A stretch of 64,000 nucleotides of DNA from Pithys albifrons albifrons (GCF_047495875.1 NC_092470.1:16542001-16606000); one strand, 5' to 3'. Positions 1-13,924 are shown, counted from the first letter of the stretch. Numbers and translations: made by a program. Notes: a model not told the origin generated them from the sequence alone.

Positions 1-3000
1 TGGCAACTGTCTGTGCCTTGGAATTTGGTTTATTTTCTGCTTCTGCTGTGGGTTTTCAATGTCATCTGGGCCAAACTCCTTTGCTATCTCTACACTTTGT
101 CAACTCTTTCCTTCAGAGTGTACTGCCTTCAAAGACAAAGCATTGACATTTTTAAAGTTTTGGTTATTTTATGAGTCATTCCAGAAGGCACTTGTAAGTG
201 TAGGATGCTCTGTGGTCCAAGACAAGGCTTAAAGCTGACTTCCAGCTGCAGTGCTTGTTCAGTATAACAGGGCACATACCCTTTAAAGAACACCCTTGAG
301 TCTTCCTGAGGCTAAGCTTGAATATTTGTCAATAGTCTGGAAAACCAGATGAGTCTTGAAGTTACCCTTGGATGGGTCCTTGAGATAAAGAACAGGTGTA
401 CCCTGGCCCTTTGCAAAACAGAGATAAATATCCCTTCCCTTTCCAAGAAATGTTGCGCTCAGCTAAGAAGATGCAGCTGCCAAAGTCACCACAAAAAGGA
501 ACTGCTGCCTTCTCCTGTGTAAGGACATAGTGGGGGTTAATCCTGAGAATTGCCATCCTAGGGGATTTTATTTCCCTAAAAAATTTGTAAAGCTAGCTTG
601 AAATATTTTCTTCATCAAGGGCATAAGAAAAAAAAAGCATCACAGAAGAACTCCTTCCTATTAGATTATATCCATGAATGAAAGTTTGATTGTTTAGTTT
701 AAAACTGTTTGAGGAAACCTGCACATGAATAGGAAGTCAGGCTTTTAAGAAAGGCAGCCATAAATATAAACAAAAACGTGATGCCAAACAGCAATTAGTG
801 CTTTGTTCCTTTTCTGAATGACAGCATGCCCTGAACTCATTCATTTCCAGTTCTGACTTGCTGCAATGTGTAAAAATACTACTGTATATCCACTAAATAA
901 GCTTTGTCTCTTGCTTTTGAGGTTCTTTGGCTTTTGCTGAATTTCTATGCAATGTTTTTGCTTTATTGTGCAAGACGCAAAGGTCTCCACCTCCTTTTTT
1001 AACTTTGTTTGGAATGGTAATTATTCATAACTGACTTACCTGGAAATGTTTCACTGATACAGAGATTGTGCTCACCAGTGGGAGTGCTTACAAACTGACT
1101 GCCAGGATTTTAAATGCCATGGCATGTAGAGTCAGTGCAGATCTAGATGGTTCTAATTGTTTGCAGTTGTTGAGTAACTGTCAAAACCATTTATTCTTAC
1201 CACTGATGGTAAATTTTCAGGGAAATGTCACAGTAGACAAGAAGGTAGATTTTTCAAAGGCACAAATGGTACTCAGGCACCTCGCTGCCATTGGCTCTTC
1301 TGAAAAGCCTGCCCAACTCCTTAGACAAGTTGCCTGGCAAACAGATGTGTAAGGATAGATTGGACGTTTAGGTATCAACACTATCTTTGAACTCCTTGGA
1401 TGAGGAGTCTGCCAACATTTTTTTTTTGCTTTTCCTCTAACACTTAATGTCTTCTAAGATGAAACACTAGCAAGTTCTTTAAGTCCATGTTATTTTAAAT
1501 ACAGGCCAGGACCTTTAGCGAATCTGCTTAGTGGTGGCAGAGGAGGAAGAAAGATTTGGCCCTAAGTGTTGTTCAATAGCATGTCTTGGTTTTCTCTGGA
1601 TGTTAGCCAGGACTGATATTTAAGAGGTGTTTTGCTGATGGGCTATCCTACCTAAGTGACAATAACAGAGTAGCACAGTCCCCAGCAGCCTATCCATCTA
1701 GCTAAATCTAAGAATAGATTCATAAAATCAGAGAAAATTCACAGAAGAGCCTGCAAGGATTTAACTCAACATTATCAAAAGAGAGAAGAATATAATCCTC
1801 TTCTAGAGCACTGATTCTCACACTTTGGGGGCAAACAGAGCATTGTCACCACTCCAAATTCGTCATGAACCACCAAGCATAGTTAATCAAACATTTAACT
1901 GAAAAAAACACTGAAAAGATAAAAGAACTTCGACCACAAAGATAATAGAACTTTGAAGACAACCTGCCAGAACCTCACAGACCACTGAATGCCCTCAGAC
2001 TAGACATTGAAAGCTGGTTTTTAAGAAGTTTCCCAAATTGTCTGCACAGCACCCTAAATAAAAACCATTAAGAATTAGTGAAATAACAGTTATACCCTCT
2101 CACTGACTGTTTAATTTGCAGTGCTTTGAATACAGATTTTCTCAGCAGAAGCCTAGAACAGGCATTGGGAGCTTATGCAGATATCTAAAAGGAAAAGAAA
2201 GAAACAGAGAAACAACCCAAAGAGTTGTGAATTAATGTTACAGTACTAGAGATGTGACATGGAGATCAACTTATTAGGAAACTGGTCAGGATAGGAAAAT
2301 TAATTTATGATTTTATTTCATTCACTCATATTTGGAATTTGGAAGATAAGTAAGTAAAATCTTGTAAATAAAAAAACCTGACTGCTATCTATAACTCAAT
2401 ATTTTCTTCAGATTGGAACAGCATGTTATTTTCTACATCATAAACATTTGAATTTTTAATCTGAATTTCAGAATATATGATAAAAGTTTTGTTAATGATG
2501 AGCTTTCTGAGGTCACAAAAAAAATCTTCCCAGATTACTGCAAATTAAAATGACCACCCATGAAATAAAATGATTCAGTTAATTTCAGTGTTTCTGTTTA
2601 AAAAAAGAACACAAACAAATCACTGGAAGCTTGATGGAGAGAGAGTCAGTTTTAGATTTAGGAAGGCAGCTGGAATCTTGAAACATCTTTAAAGTATTAA
2701 CAATGCTCAAGAACCATTTTCTTTTGGTTTTTCATCAAGTCCTTTTGGTGTCTTTAACCCGAGACACTGATGAACATGCTGAGAACATGACATAGTTAGC
2801 AAGCAGGGCTTAACACTCTTCTGTCCACAACTGAAGACTTTGATTTGGATTCTACTGCTGGAGACATCTTAAAATTAATTGAATTACTGTAATGAACATC
2901 TGCTTAGGTCTATAGCACCAAAGATCCAAAATTCTATGGGCATCCATTAAGCAAATCAATGTTATCAATGAGTGGGTTCCACAGGACTTTCTGAGTCCTG

Positions 3001-4074
3001 AAGATAAATAAATAAACAAATAGATAGAAAGATGAATAAATAAAATTGATGCCACAGGATTAAATATAAAAATCCATGAGAACATGAAAGCACAGAAAGC
3101 TTTTTGATGGGACATTCAAATTTGCTTTAGGACGCAAAATCCTGGACTTTGGAAGAGATCTTAATTTTTACCCACTCTAAACTTTCTAACAAGATGTGAC
3201 ATTTCAGCACTGAGACAAAAAGAATGAGGAAAGCTTAACCTACAATTACTCATCTAATAAAATCCAGATCCTTATTCTTAAGCAGCTCAGATAGCCAAAT
3301 TTTATCTGCAATAAGCATCTGAACTTCTGGGACGACCTCCAAACCTTTTATGATATGTCTAAAATACACCCTTTTTAACAGCCCATATGCTCCTTGCCAG
3401 TCTTCTACCTCCAAATACAGGCACTATGCAGCCAAATCTGAAGGCATGTGAAATCCCCTGGTAGACACTCTTATTCAGAAATGAAGTGCCCTTGATCTGC
3501 TGTAGCTGTACTCTCCCAGTTTAGTCTCTCAAATGTGAGAGTTTACCAGTGCTTATACGAAGATTTCATAAGTGTAGCAGAGCAATAACTTACTGATTTC
3601 TGCACTTTTTCTCTATTTTCCTTAACTCCTCTAAGTGTCCCCATAAAGAAAAACCTCTTGGGAGGAAAAAGGACTTACAGTGCCATGAACTGTAGGAGCA
3701 GGGCTGCAAGAGACCTTTTGCCTCTGTGTCTGCCCTCCTGTGTTTTATATGCTGGTCCGTTCCCTTTCATGTAATTAATCTGACAAGTTTTTGAACAGCT
3801 GTCTAACTTTTTCCCTGAGCCTCGGGTAGAAAATTTTATCTTTGCTAAGAACAGCATGGAAAACTTCTCCACGTCAGTTAACAGTTTGTCTCACTGTGGG
3901 TTTTTAACGTCTGAGTACAGATTTACAGCATGTTTTATGTATATTTTTTTAGTCCCAAGGTCCCTTCTCTTAACAGATACATACACAACGTGTCATGTAG
4001 AAAATATAAATTGTTGATTGTACAGGCACTTTCCTCCTTTTTAAACCTTTCCAAAGGTCTTTTTGTTAAATACA
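1..4074. other. Intergenic, no recognisable gene or repeat
   Basis: This is AT-rich unique sequence. Open frames here reach only about 94 codons (1068-1352, +) and resemble no protein family I know. They have no splice-site context or codon structure that would argue for an exon. I see no CR1, LTR or SINE signature. The 3000-3050 stretch is rich in AAATAAATAA-type runs, which is low-complexity sequence only. Confidence 0.6.
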
Positions 4075-4330
4075 CCCAGACACCGTTTGACAGATGAGGG
4101 GCTAATTGCTCTGTGAATTACCTCTATCGATTCCTGTTTCATGTTGAGCCAAACAAACAAAAGATATTAATGCTTCGAAAAAAATGAATGATGACCTTTC
4201 TCTGCAAACACAGCTTGCGGCCTCTGATTATTGGTGATTCCAAAGAGCAGCGGTCAATCGCAATAGCTGTAACGCTATGATCACTATAATAAGCTTGCCT
4301 GACCTTCTCTGCCATGTTAAGTGGTTTAAA
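4075..4330. promoter_or_regulatory. Candidate conserved noncoding element (enhancer-like)
   Basis: This is a compact island of non-repetitive sequence that stands out from its AT-rich surroundings. It retains several CpGs, for example in ACCGTT, ATCGAT, TTCGAA, TGCGGC, GCGGTC, ATCGCA and AACGCT. It contains homeodomain-like TAATTG at 4103-4108, a reverse CCAAT box (ATTGG, near 4230) and an ATCGAT palindrome near 4128. CpG decays quickly in unmethylation-free vertebrate DNA, so local CpG retention without an island may reflect constraint. There is no credible open frame. The regulatory role is inference; only the composition and motifs are seen. Confidence 0.35.
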
Positions 4331-7300
4331 TTTATTTGCCCAACAACAGTGGAGCTTTCATTTAAAGTCACAGAACATTCAATTCTATCTAAAGAGCCAG
4401 GCTATTTTTTAAAGCGGTACCTTTTTCTAAAAAAAAAAAAAATGTGCCTCACTTGGAAGTGATAATAACACTGCATACAAGGCACAGGCAAGGAGTTATT
4501 TTAACCTGGATAATCAAGGGCCCTTGTTGTGGCTCTAACAGTGTGGATTTTTCTTGAGCATTTTGCCTTCCCACTGCTCCACTCATCTTAGAAGTGCAAT
4601 TTATTTTGCACTCTCTCTTCAACAGAGTTGCAGTTGGGCACTATCTTTGCAGTTATCCCAGCTGGACTAAAAGAAAATCATTATCATTGAATGCAAATGT
4701 GGTCCTAAAATCCAGTCCCTGTAAACAAGATTTCCAGAGAAGTGGTCGATAGCAGAATTTGGCTACAAGCAAAACTCCTGCAAGCCCTTCAACAATGTTC
4801 TCTCTTTTCATTCTCCCTACGAGGAGTTAGTGTGAGAAAATAAAGGTAAAAATCAGGGTGAGGCAAACAACAGAAGATGAAGTGCTTATCTTTTTGCTAG
4901 AAGCAGTCTGCAAGTTTGCTGGAATATTCTTTATCTTGAGATTTCCACCTACCTCTTTGGTTTACTGTGGACAAGAAATACGTGTGAGACAATCCTTCCT
5001 CTTGATGTCCGTGATAATATGACACTGTATCCATGAAGTGGGAATAATAATCCTTAGTCCCCTCTTCAAAGTGCTTTTCTAAGTGTTGGATATAGCAACC
5101 TCAGTAAAGTCCTTGGGAATTCAACATTCATTTTGATCACTGTTATAAGCCACTGTAGTCTGGTATCAAATGAAGGCTGAAATACAGCAGCAAGAAAATA
5201 TGGTCTGAATTTCTTAGAGATAAAAATACAGGATCAGAAATGATTCCTGGGGGAAACCAAAACCAGCAGAAAGCTATTCACTTCTCTCAGCCTTATTTTT
5301 AAAATTCTATTTACCTTCCCCTCTGTAAGGGAGCAAAACCACTATTGTTTGGGAAATTCCCTCTCCTTGCACATATACCAAGTACCACCTTGGGTCAGAG
5401 CTCAGCCCAACTCCACCACTTACGCATAAGGTCTCCTTCACCCTCCTAGTCCCCTACCCTGAGAATTCAGCCTGCCCAGAGCTTGTTTGGGTGATGGTAT
5501 GTGGATTCAGCCAGTATCAACTCTGTAAGCTCCACTTTCATCATGATTGTTAAATCCTATCTTCTCCCAAAATATGAGTGAACATGAGAGAAGCAGCAGT
5601 CATCAGGGTGACCCTGCTATGAATTCAAGGCAGGATTAAGAGGGTAAAGGAAGCTCAGATGTGCTGGCAGGCTGGTGGCATCTTTAAAGGTAGATTTGAA
5701 TAGTGATGCAGACATGCTTAGCTTGAGGAAAACTTGGAAGTGCAATAAAGCTGAGTCAAGTGCAGGAGGGTAGTTCCTGCCAAAAGAAGTGGTGAACCAG
5801 GTAGTCAAACCATACAAAAGAATACAGGAAGGAGAAATGTGGGGAAAGTACCCTAAAATTTTCTCTGTGGTTATATTGGCACAGAGCATGGCTTTAGAGG
5901 GTGTTTGTATCTGTGAAAGAAACTTCTTCCCTAAATGAATTTGTTATCAAAATGCCCCTGGAGGCTGGAATTTAATTTCAAATAGAGCTTAAGTAATCAG
6001 ACATCTATGTCTTGGAGCTGTGAAAGGCTGAGGCCTGTTGTGCTCTGAGAGACAGATAAATCTCTAACATCAAAAATTAAAGTTCTGTCAAAAGTGCATT
6101 TCAGGCTTAAGAATATTCTGATGCATTTATATATCCATATCAGAGTTGCACCCAAGGAAGGAACAGTCCTTTAAACCTTTATATGCCAAATAGCCTGGAG
6201 TCAGGAGAATGGTGGAAAGGATGAAATCTCAGTGTTCAGACTAAGGAAGTAGTCGTCCTTTCTCCCTAGCTAAGCAGTCACACCCTCATGCCCAGTTTGA
6301 CCATCATGGAGAAGGAATTTCTTTACTTGGAAGTTGTAGTGTAGGATAAAGCACCGCTGTACATAAGTAGATCACTGTAAAGTCTAAAGTCCAAGTCAAA
6401 TTTGATTTTTATACCAGGGGAAACTGAGGAAAAGAAATAGAGGGAGGCACACAAGGAAGAAAGAAAAGAAAGAAATCTGTTGATCTGATCCCAAAGCTTC
6501 ACTTTCAGGGTTCAAAAGCAGGATTGTGATAAGGAACTTTCACTAATTCTTCCTGCTACATCTTTTTGCACATTTAAAATTCAACATATTAAGCAAGCAG
6601 GTAAGTATTCACAGACCTTGAAATAAAAAGTCATCTGGCTAAGGACTGAACAGGTGTTGAAAACATCTTCCTACAGTTTTCAGGGTACACCAGTATTCTA
6701 GAGACACTGGGGGTTTGATTGTGGTTGTTAGGCTTTTTTCAATGAAGATACCTTCAGCATTTTTCCCTGAACTGCTGAGTGCTGAGAAAGTGGGGCAGGA
6801 GCAAAGTGGTGCAAACAGGAATCTATTTTAAAATGCATTCTTTCTATGGACCAAAACCAACATGATTAAAGACCAAAACTCTGTTCATTGTTACCCAGCA
6901 AAATATTTTTCATTTGCATAAGGGGTTAGTTCTGTCACATCTCTGTTACTCCTAGTGCTGTACCTTCCTACAGTCTTTTTTTTTTTTTTTTTCACAAAAA
7001 TGCCAAGAAGGCCAAGAAGCACAGGAGTGAGATTGCTTTTGCCTCTAAGAAACTATTCCAGAGATTCCAAGTCACTTTTACCTACTTTCATGTGGTCCCT
7101 TCAGTCCCTTATTCCTTTCTAGTGCATTTTTCTAAGGAGTAAAGTGGACTTTGAATACATAAAAGGAAACAATATTAAAATGTCTTATAAACATTTTAAC
7201 TAGCTGGACATCCTTCAAAGGAGCTTTTGCCAGCCTGCCAGCCCCTTGGATTTTAAGTAATGTCACTGTGTTTAGGTAGAGCACAATATATTCTGGCCTG

Positions 7301-9768
7301 GAGACTGGTTTCATAGGCTCCACCAGTGCATCAGGAACTGGGACTGGTTTCTCACAAGAGTAACTCTTCTGAAATACCATTCCACACCAGCTGGGGATCT
7401 GCTCCTGAAGAACAAAGGAAACAACTTACAGTGAGTCCCTAAGGACAGAGAGCTGGCATTTCCTCCCACTTGTGCCTCCACCAAGTCAAAAATATCTTTG
7501 GTTAGGGAGACATCACACATAGATGAGATTCAAACTGTTCTCAGACTGAGGATGCTACTCTGCCACTGTTTTTCCAAGAACAATGGTAGGCCAGATTTCT
7601 GGCTCCAATAGGCTGGATGTAATAATATATGGATGTCCAAGTACTTTGGATTTTATATGACACCTCCCAGTGGACCATCTGCAGTTGCTGTCTCAAGGGA
7701 TGAAAAGCCTGTGAAGTTGTGTTCCCATAGCCAGATGGCATAGAGGACTTTCTCCCTCAGCTGAGAACCTTGCATTTCAAATCCTGTCTAGGTAAATTAC
7801 CTTTCCAGGGCTGGGTATTTCCTTTTTGGATATTCCTTGGAAGTAATCCTCAGGGAATTGACTAACTTCTTAATGGCTTGGTGAGACAACAAGGAAGGAA
7901 ATTTGCACTGGTCCAGTGGGAGGCACCACTTCAGGCAGTCAGCATCCTGCAATTCTTCCAAGTCGGTGAATCATAGTAGTTTAACTCTCTTTCAAGGGCA
8001 AACTTCTTCCTTTCAGATAGGGCCAAGGTAGCAAAGGCAGGGCCTAAAAATAGTTTCAGCCAACATTTGGCTTTGAAAACAATTTCAAAGAGTCACTGAT
8101 GACTGCTAGGAAGAAGTCTAGCCTTGATCTAGAAGAAGTGGAAAAAGAATTTTAGTCTAAAGTCTGGAAAACAAGGACCTATTAAAAAATAGAAATAGTT
8201 CATTCAATTTGCTTAGTATCTTCATGTAGCATTCCAAGGAAATGCACAAATAACAAGGCTTGCCTTTTCTTGTGCTTGCTGGAGATTAGAAATAATTGGA
8301 TACCTGTCTAATTCCATTGTATTTTATTATATTATATGACATCAGAACTAAAAGCAGCTTTGTACAAAGAAAGTTCAAAGTAGCACCTTCATTTCTTTAC
8401 TATAAACAGGACTATTTCTCCAGGAGATCTTGTGTGCTTTCCTTTACAAAACATTGCTTCACCTCCTCAATCATTTACATTTCTCTGGATGTTCTATTCC
8501 CAGTTCTGAGCTGTGGTTTCCCAAGGTAACTGTAGCCTCCAGACCTTTTGAGAAGTTAATGTCTAGTAGCTAGACGTTCACAATAAGTTAGGGCATTGTA
8601 TTCATCAGGAGCTGGATGTTGTATAAAAAAAGAAAAAAATAGCTGGTAAACGCCTCAGTGCTTTTTCAAGAACCTTGAGGTGTCCATTTAGTTTGACCTC
8701 CTCATAAGAGGGTAGTTTTGAGTCTGACTTTGGTGTTTCTTGGTATGGTGATGACAAGTTGGAGCCAAAGAAACAAATGAGGAGTCTTTTGCACAGTTCT
8801 TAGATAGATATTTTGGAATTTTTATCAGAATCATATCAACATTTCATCTAAGACAGAATCCAGATTCATCTTTTCTTGACTAGTTACGTCTTTTGGTGAA
8901 GTTCTGTAAAAGGTTTTTCTTCCTTCCCTAGATTCCAGTAACAATGATAATTGATTAAATGATTCAATACAAAAAAGCTGGGTTGTATTCTTGGCAGAAG
9001 TCACTGTGAACCAAAAGCCTTTTATATATATATATAAAATGTTTAAAAATGAATTATTGGAAAAGATCAGCACTGAATGATCTCTCCCTTTAAAAAAAAA
9101 AAAGAGAGAAAAAATTGGGTTAAAACTCAGATGTTTGAACCAATTTCCTTGAAGATGCTTAAGGCAATATCAGTTAATAAAATCAAAAGGTTTTCAGAAG
9201 TCAAATATACTTCCTTACATTTATGTGGTTTGTATAACCTTTTGCAACTTCACCCATCTCAGCAGTTAAAAAAGGTTTTGCTATGAAATTGAACCATCCA
9301 GTATCCAAACACTGCCCCACTGTTTAATAGGCTGCAAAAGTAACAGACAAGTTATGTCTTAAAAGAAAATACAAAAAGGGTTAACATTTTTCTATAGCAA
9401 TGTTCATATGAAATTGAAATAACTATTCAAGATAAATGGCTAACCTTCACACATATGGCCCATGCAAGAATGAAAATTTATTCTATATGCACAGAAAGAG
9501 ATTTTTCATTCTTTTTAAATAATTGTTTAAAAAGTATTCTAGTCCAAATTATGAACGTCAAGCCTACAAAATGTTATTTTTAAACATCAAGCTGTTTTCT
9601 TTTACTTAGAGAGAAGCCAAGGAATAAATTGCTAAATATAGTTTATATGTTGGAAAAAGTGACACAACCTTCATTCTCATGGTACTGAAAAATATGTAAC
9701 TTTAAATACAAATTTTATGGAACAGTATTTTGCTCAACAGAGATTTCATTTCACTGAGTGAATCACAT
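4331..9768. other. Intergenic, nothing recognised except short homopolymers
   Basis: Unique AT-rich DNA. A14 lies at 4429-4442, a 17-nt poly-T at 6976-6992 and a short (TA)n near 9022-9036. The several 60-90 codon frames on both strands overlap each other and show no family resemblance. No interspersed repeat is clear. This is the longest featureless stretch in the first half of the window. Confidence 0.55.
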
Positions 9769-9965
9769 TAATAACACTTAGCTTATATAGTGCTTTTCAT
9801 CTGTGGATCTCCCAGCACTTTACAAAACATAAATTCATTACCTGTATTTTACAGAGATGCAATAAAGGGATTTGCTGAAGGTTACACAGTGAGTTAGTAA
9901 CACAGCTGCTCCAGGAGTGAAGTCCCAAAATCTTGTTCTTTGCCTATTAGAAGACAATGACCTGT
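9769..9965 (-). repeat. MIR/CORE-SINE-like ancient repeat, reverse orientation
   Basis: Read on the + strand it runs through recognisable reverse-complement MIR-type blocks. There is a TATAGTGCTTTTCATCTG segment, then AGCACTTTACAAA, then ATTTTACAGA (the reverse of the 'TCTGTAAAATGGGG' block), then GGTTACACAGTGAGTTAGTAA, matching the reverse of the conserved core around 'CTAGCTGTGTGACC'. The copy is strongly diverged, as expected for a pre-avian insertion. The frame at 9838-10194 (-) largely crosses this element and its flank, so it is not a gene. The exact SINE subfamily cannot be assigned by eye. Confidence 0.55.
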
Positions 9966-11253
9966 ACATTAATTGGTTTTTTGCTCTTCTTTCACAATGT
10001 GTCCCTGGAATAACACCCTGAGAATTTATTATGGTGAAGCAAACTAAGTCAGGTATCATGCAATATTTTATGATCCAGCTACCTAATATTTGTTTGTCAT
10101 ATTTACCACGATGGTGTCTGCATGGACAACTGGGAAAACCAGGTGTGAAACACCTAAACACACAACAATCCCTGATAAAAGATCTTGAATACAATGAGGG
10201 GAAAAAAGAGGGAGAGGAGCACTTGACAATTGTCCAACTGAGTTCAATCCACCCCTTTAATGTTTTTTTTGTGTGTGTATGTTATCTTGGAAATAAACAG
10301 CTTGATAGAATGAAAGGGAGAAAAAAAAAGATGAAAAGAGATGATGGATATAGGAGTGGTCCAAATAAAACCAAAAAACACCAAGAAATATTCCAGAGTG
10401 GTACATTCAGACATGGTAATGGCTTTCTGTAGAGATTGCTCCAGAATCAGTCTCAACATAGCTTTTCCTCCTATCTTTCTAACACCAGACTTGCCCCATA
10501 CTGAAGGCATACAAAGAATGGGAGATGTTAGAAATGAAGACATGAAGAAATTCCTGAGCAGAAGTGCTCTTCAGTCACTATCTCCAACCCTTCCACAAGC
10601 AGCAATACCTGTGTTTGTTACTCCCTTCTGACTTCTTAGTGGGCTAAGGGAGATAGCCTGGAGGACCTACAGCTTTCCCTAAAAATAGTTATTTTCCTCA
10701 TATAAATTATCTGGAATTGATATGAAATAAAGTGGAGACAACAAATGGCATCACCCCGAAGTTATCCGTATTTTGCAGAACAACACTGTCTCCAGAAGTT
10801 GTGCCTCAGTATTTTCCATCATAAGACTGCACTCTTTTGCAAAATATTTGGAAAAAAAATTTGAATATGGCATAGTAAGCAACACAAAATTCATGTTCTT
10901 GAGCTTAGATTCTTTTGTAGAAAACAAATTATTCTTCAGATAGTTTTCCAAATTCTTCAATGGTTAAAAAGTAGGACTCTGGCCTCTCAGAACTCAAATG
11001 ATGGATATATACATTTGGAGGAAGCATTTCCTTCAGGAGACTCACACTGGCTTTGAAATTGGAAGCAGTACCAGCAGAAGAAGAACCAGCATGTCAGAGT
11101 ACACTTACGACAATTCCCAGAATTCTTGAAGAGGGAAAAAAAAAGTTTTCTGTTGCTTCATTTACAATCGTGCTTTTAGCAGTACAATAAAATCCTACAT
11201 ATCATACCCTTGACAGATGTGGAGTGGTGTGTCTCCACATAAATAGAATTAAT
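9966..11253. other. Intergenic, no gene recognised
   Basis: Frames of up to 133 codons (10031-10432, +) and 99 codons (10244-10543, -) overlap on opposite strands in A-rich and T-rich sequence. They have no recognisable domain, so I treat them as chance. No interspersed repeat is visible. Confidence 0.5.
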
Positions 11254-11292
11254 TAGATCATTGATTCACAGCAGCTGAAAATCTGGCCCTCT
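11254..11292 (+). repeat. Short relic of a possible ancient interspersed repeat (copy A)
   Basis: The sequence TTGATTCACAGCAGCTGAAA followed by ATCTGGCCCTC resembles segments at 47561-47610 and 51313-51372. All share the pattern TTGATTTnnA...CnnnTGAGAATCnGGCCC. I recall similar 'CAGCTGAGGATCTGGCCC' blocks as dispersed sequence in turtles and birds, but cannot name the family. The match is short, so this is tentative. Confidence 0.3.
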
Positions 11293-11454
11293 ATTCTGCA
11301 GCACGTCAATGTTATTACACAAACAATAAGATTTGCTTAACAAAAATATAACTCTGGTCTTTTCAGGTATCACTGATACTTGATTGTTTCGAGTATTGGC
11401 TTTCTGACAGGGTTTGGAATGAAGCCATTTTTATTAATTTAGTTATTTTTGCTG

Positions 11455-11530
11455 ATATAAAAGGTCGTCTATCATGTTAATGATGTATCGGTCTGTGGTA
11501 CCACCGAACAATAATTACAGAATGTTCCTA
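11455..11530. promoter_or_regulatory. Candidate regulatory island with RUNX-like palindrome and TAATTA
   Basis: A perfect 10-bp palindrome GTGGTACCAC lies at 11495-11504. It joins a RUNX-type half-site TGTGGT (11494-11499) to an inverted ACCAC half-site. Eight bases downstream is a homeodomain core TAATTA (11512-11517). CpGs persist in GGTCGTC, TATCGG and ACCGAA. There is no open frame and no repeat signature. Binding by RUNX or homeodomain proteins is inference from motif shape alone. Confidence 0.35.
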
Positions 11531-13924
11531 ATAGTAAATCATTTGTCACAATCAGGGCTCACTACAACAACCTTTTGTTGAGCAATAGAATACATTAGGT
11601 GAATGGCAATACACCTTTATGCTTACCAATTAAAGGATCCCACACACACAGCATTTACATGAACTTTAGATTGAAGTATCATGAATTATGAACTGCTGCT
11701 CACCAAATCTTGCTAGGTATAGAACTTGCTGCTAATTTTTGACTTGTCAAATCATTTATATGTATCTTTTCAAGTATAATTGGAGCAGCAGACAGATTTC
11801 CCAGTCTGTCAAATCAGAAGTGTTTGGAAAATTTCAGAGGATCAGGGACTTTGAAAATAGACACAAATAAATATTTAAAAGACCAGCTAATCTATTCAGA
11901 ATGCAAATATTTCCTGTTATTCTATTACTCCATTTAGATAGTGATAAAATTTCTTCTTGTTCTATCCATTTGGTGAAAACTGTAAAAAGATTTTGGTTTC
12001 AGAAAGAGGATTCCAAGCTGTAATGACAGGTAGTAGACAAATGATTGGCTGGTCAGCTACGGAGAACAATTTGATCACACCCTGCTGGAACATCGATTTT
12101 ACTTCCAACTGCTGAATGCCATTAACATATCCTAATAAACCAAAGCAGAAACTTTTAGTACTTTCTTATTCTCATGGAGTTGTCACATGAAGTCATACAA
12201 TGAATGTGGTTCATGAATTAGTCTGTCCTAAAACGGACACTAAACAACAAAAAAATTTAATAATTTCTGGCTTTGAATATTGACTCCCTATGGTTATAAT
12301 ATGAGTCCAGGTTATGTTCAGGTTCAGTAATCCTGTCCTTCCTTTTACCCTGTAATAACATGCAGAAGGGGAAGGCCATCACTGTCACTGATGTTATGCC
12401 TATTACGAGCCATTAAATCCTTGGGCCACATGAGCCCAGTAATACCTAGACTGGATAAAATAAAGCAAACCTGAAAACAGATAATTTTTTTCAGCAGTTT
12501 AGAGGTTTCATTCTCATGCTGACTCTAGGATTGAGTTAGTGTGGATTTGCCAGACAACCAGGAGGTGTCCTCTGCCCTTGCAAGGTTCATGTGATCCTGT
12601 TTGGGGTCATCTACTGGATCCTTCTCCATGCTGAACTGTTGAGCCTTCTGCCTCTCAGGAGAAATGAGGCACACAAAAATAAGGGAAAAAAGCAGATGAG
12701 CTGCCAGAGTTGTACTCCACCCATATGCCTCAATTAACTCTCCCAGGCCTCTGCAACACCACACACCACATCAGGAGCAGCAGAGGGACTACCAATGAGT
12801 AATTAAACCTCTTATTGCTTTCCATGGATGAGTAGTTTTCATAACAGCACTGCACAAAACTTGAGATTCGCAGATTTTTATAGAAGCTCCTCAACATTTC
12901 TACTTGCCTCTCTCTCCTTTTTTAATTTCAATCGTTAGAATAAACTTTATTGTGAACTGCTGGGAATAAGAGGATTTGAGCAGGCAAATGCTAAGATGAT
13001 TGTTCATTAAACCCAATGACTTTGAAACTGCCTCTGTGTCAATTAAAATAAAAACTGTCAAATGCTTTAAAAGAGCAGCTTTGTATAATAGGAACTCTGT
13101 TGAGTTTATTGGCAAAGAAAGAGAGCCATTCCATGAGGTTATGCAGAGGAAAATAATGCAATGTACTTAGGAGTGGTGTCCTGGTCTCTCCTGATTCATC
13201 TTCAGTACAGAAAACTGTACATAACATATGCATTGACATATAAATACACACATACACACTTGCTGGACATCTGGAGAAGAAGGGGTTTGGCCTTTTACTT
13301 TGTTTTTCCAGTGGATTTTTTTTCCCCAGCTAACAATTAGGATTAATTGTCAACTTATAAACCACCGGGTTTTGTTTTGTTTTCTTTCTAACTGGATGCA
13401 GATTTAACACTTCGTATAACTTTAAAATGCCATTTTGTTACAGTAGCCAACCAATCCAACAGGGGATCTTCACGCCTGCATGTCAAGTGTCAAACATAAA
13501 ATAGCTGTAAAATGGGACAATAAAAAGCGTGTTACTGTGGAATTCTGACAGCCCTCGCACTTGGCAATTAGGGAGCCTTCATAACAATTAACAGAATTGA
13601 AATCAGATTGAAGAAGAAGTGTGGGTGTGTAGGATGGATGTGATGGAAGCGCCTTCCTTCTGCTAAAGTCCTTCTTCCCTGTCTTGTGGCAATATGTGCA
13701 TGCAGTGGCCATTTCTGGTCAAGGAGAAAACAAACACAATGCAAAGTAATGGTGTCCTCTTGGAAAAAATAATTTTGGGTCCTGAAGAGGGCAGCAAGGA
13801 GAAGGAGGGAGAGATATGTAAAAAAAAATTTAAAAAAAATTAGAAAATTCAAATGTCTCTCCCCCCATCCCCACACATACCACCCACCCCTCACCATGTT
13901 CTGTCCAGAAGAAAAATCCCTCAG
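11531..13924. other. Intergenic, nothing recognised
   Basis: AT-rich unique sequence with short overlapping frames (up to about 80 codons, plus the 120-codon frame at 13568-13930 on the -). None has a known domain. An ATGCAAAT octamer-like word occurs near 11901. No LINE, LTR or SINE is visible. Confidence 0.5.

Noticed and set aside
1..15. TGGCAACTGT at the window start resembles part of miR-216a
   Set aside because: Only ten bases match, and the preceding sequence is outside the window; nothing downstream looks like the star arm.
7327..7345. GCATCAGGAACTG resembles part of mature miR-217
   Set aside because: No complementary arm follows to make a precursor hairpin and the match is partial, so coincidence is more likely.
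10031..10543. Overlapping 133- and 99-codon frames on opposite strands
   Set aside because: A-rich/T-rich sequence, no domain, no splice or start context; mutual shadows.
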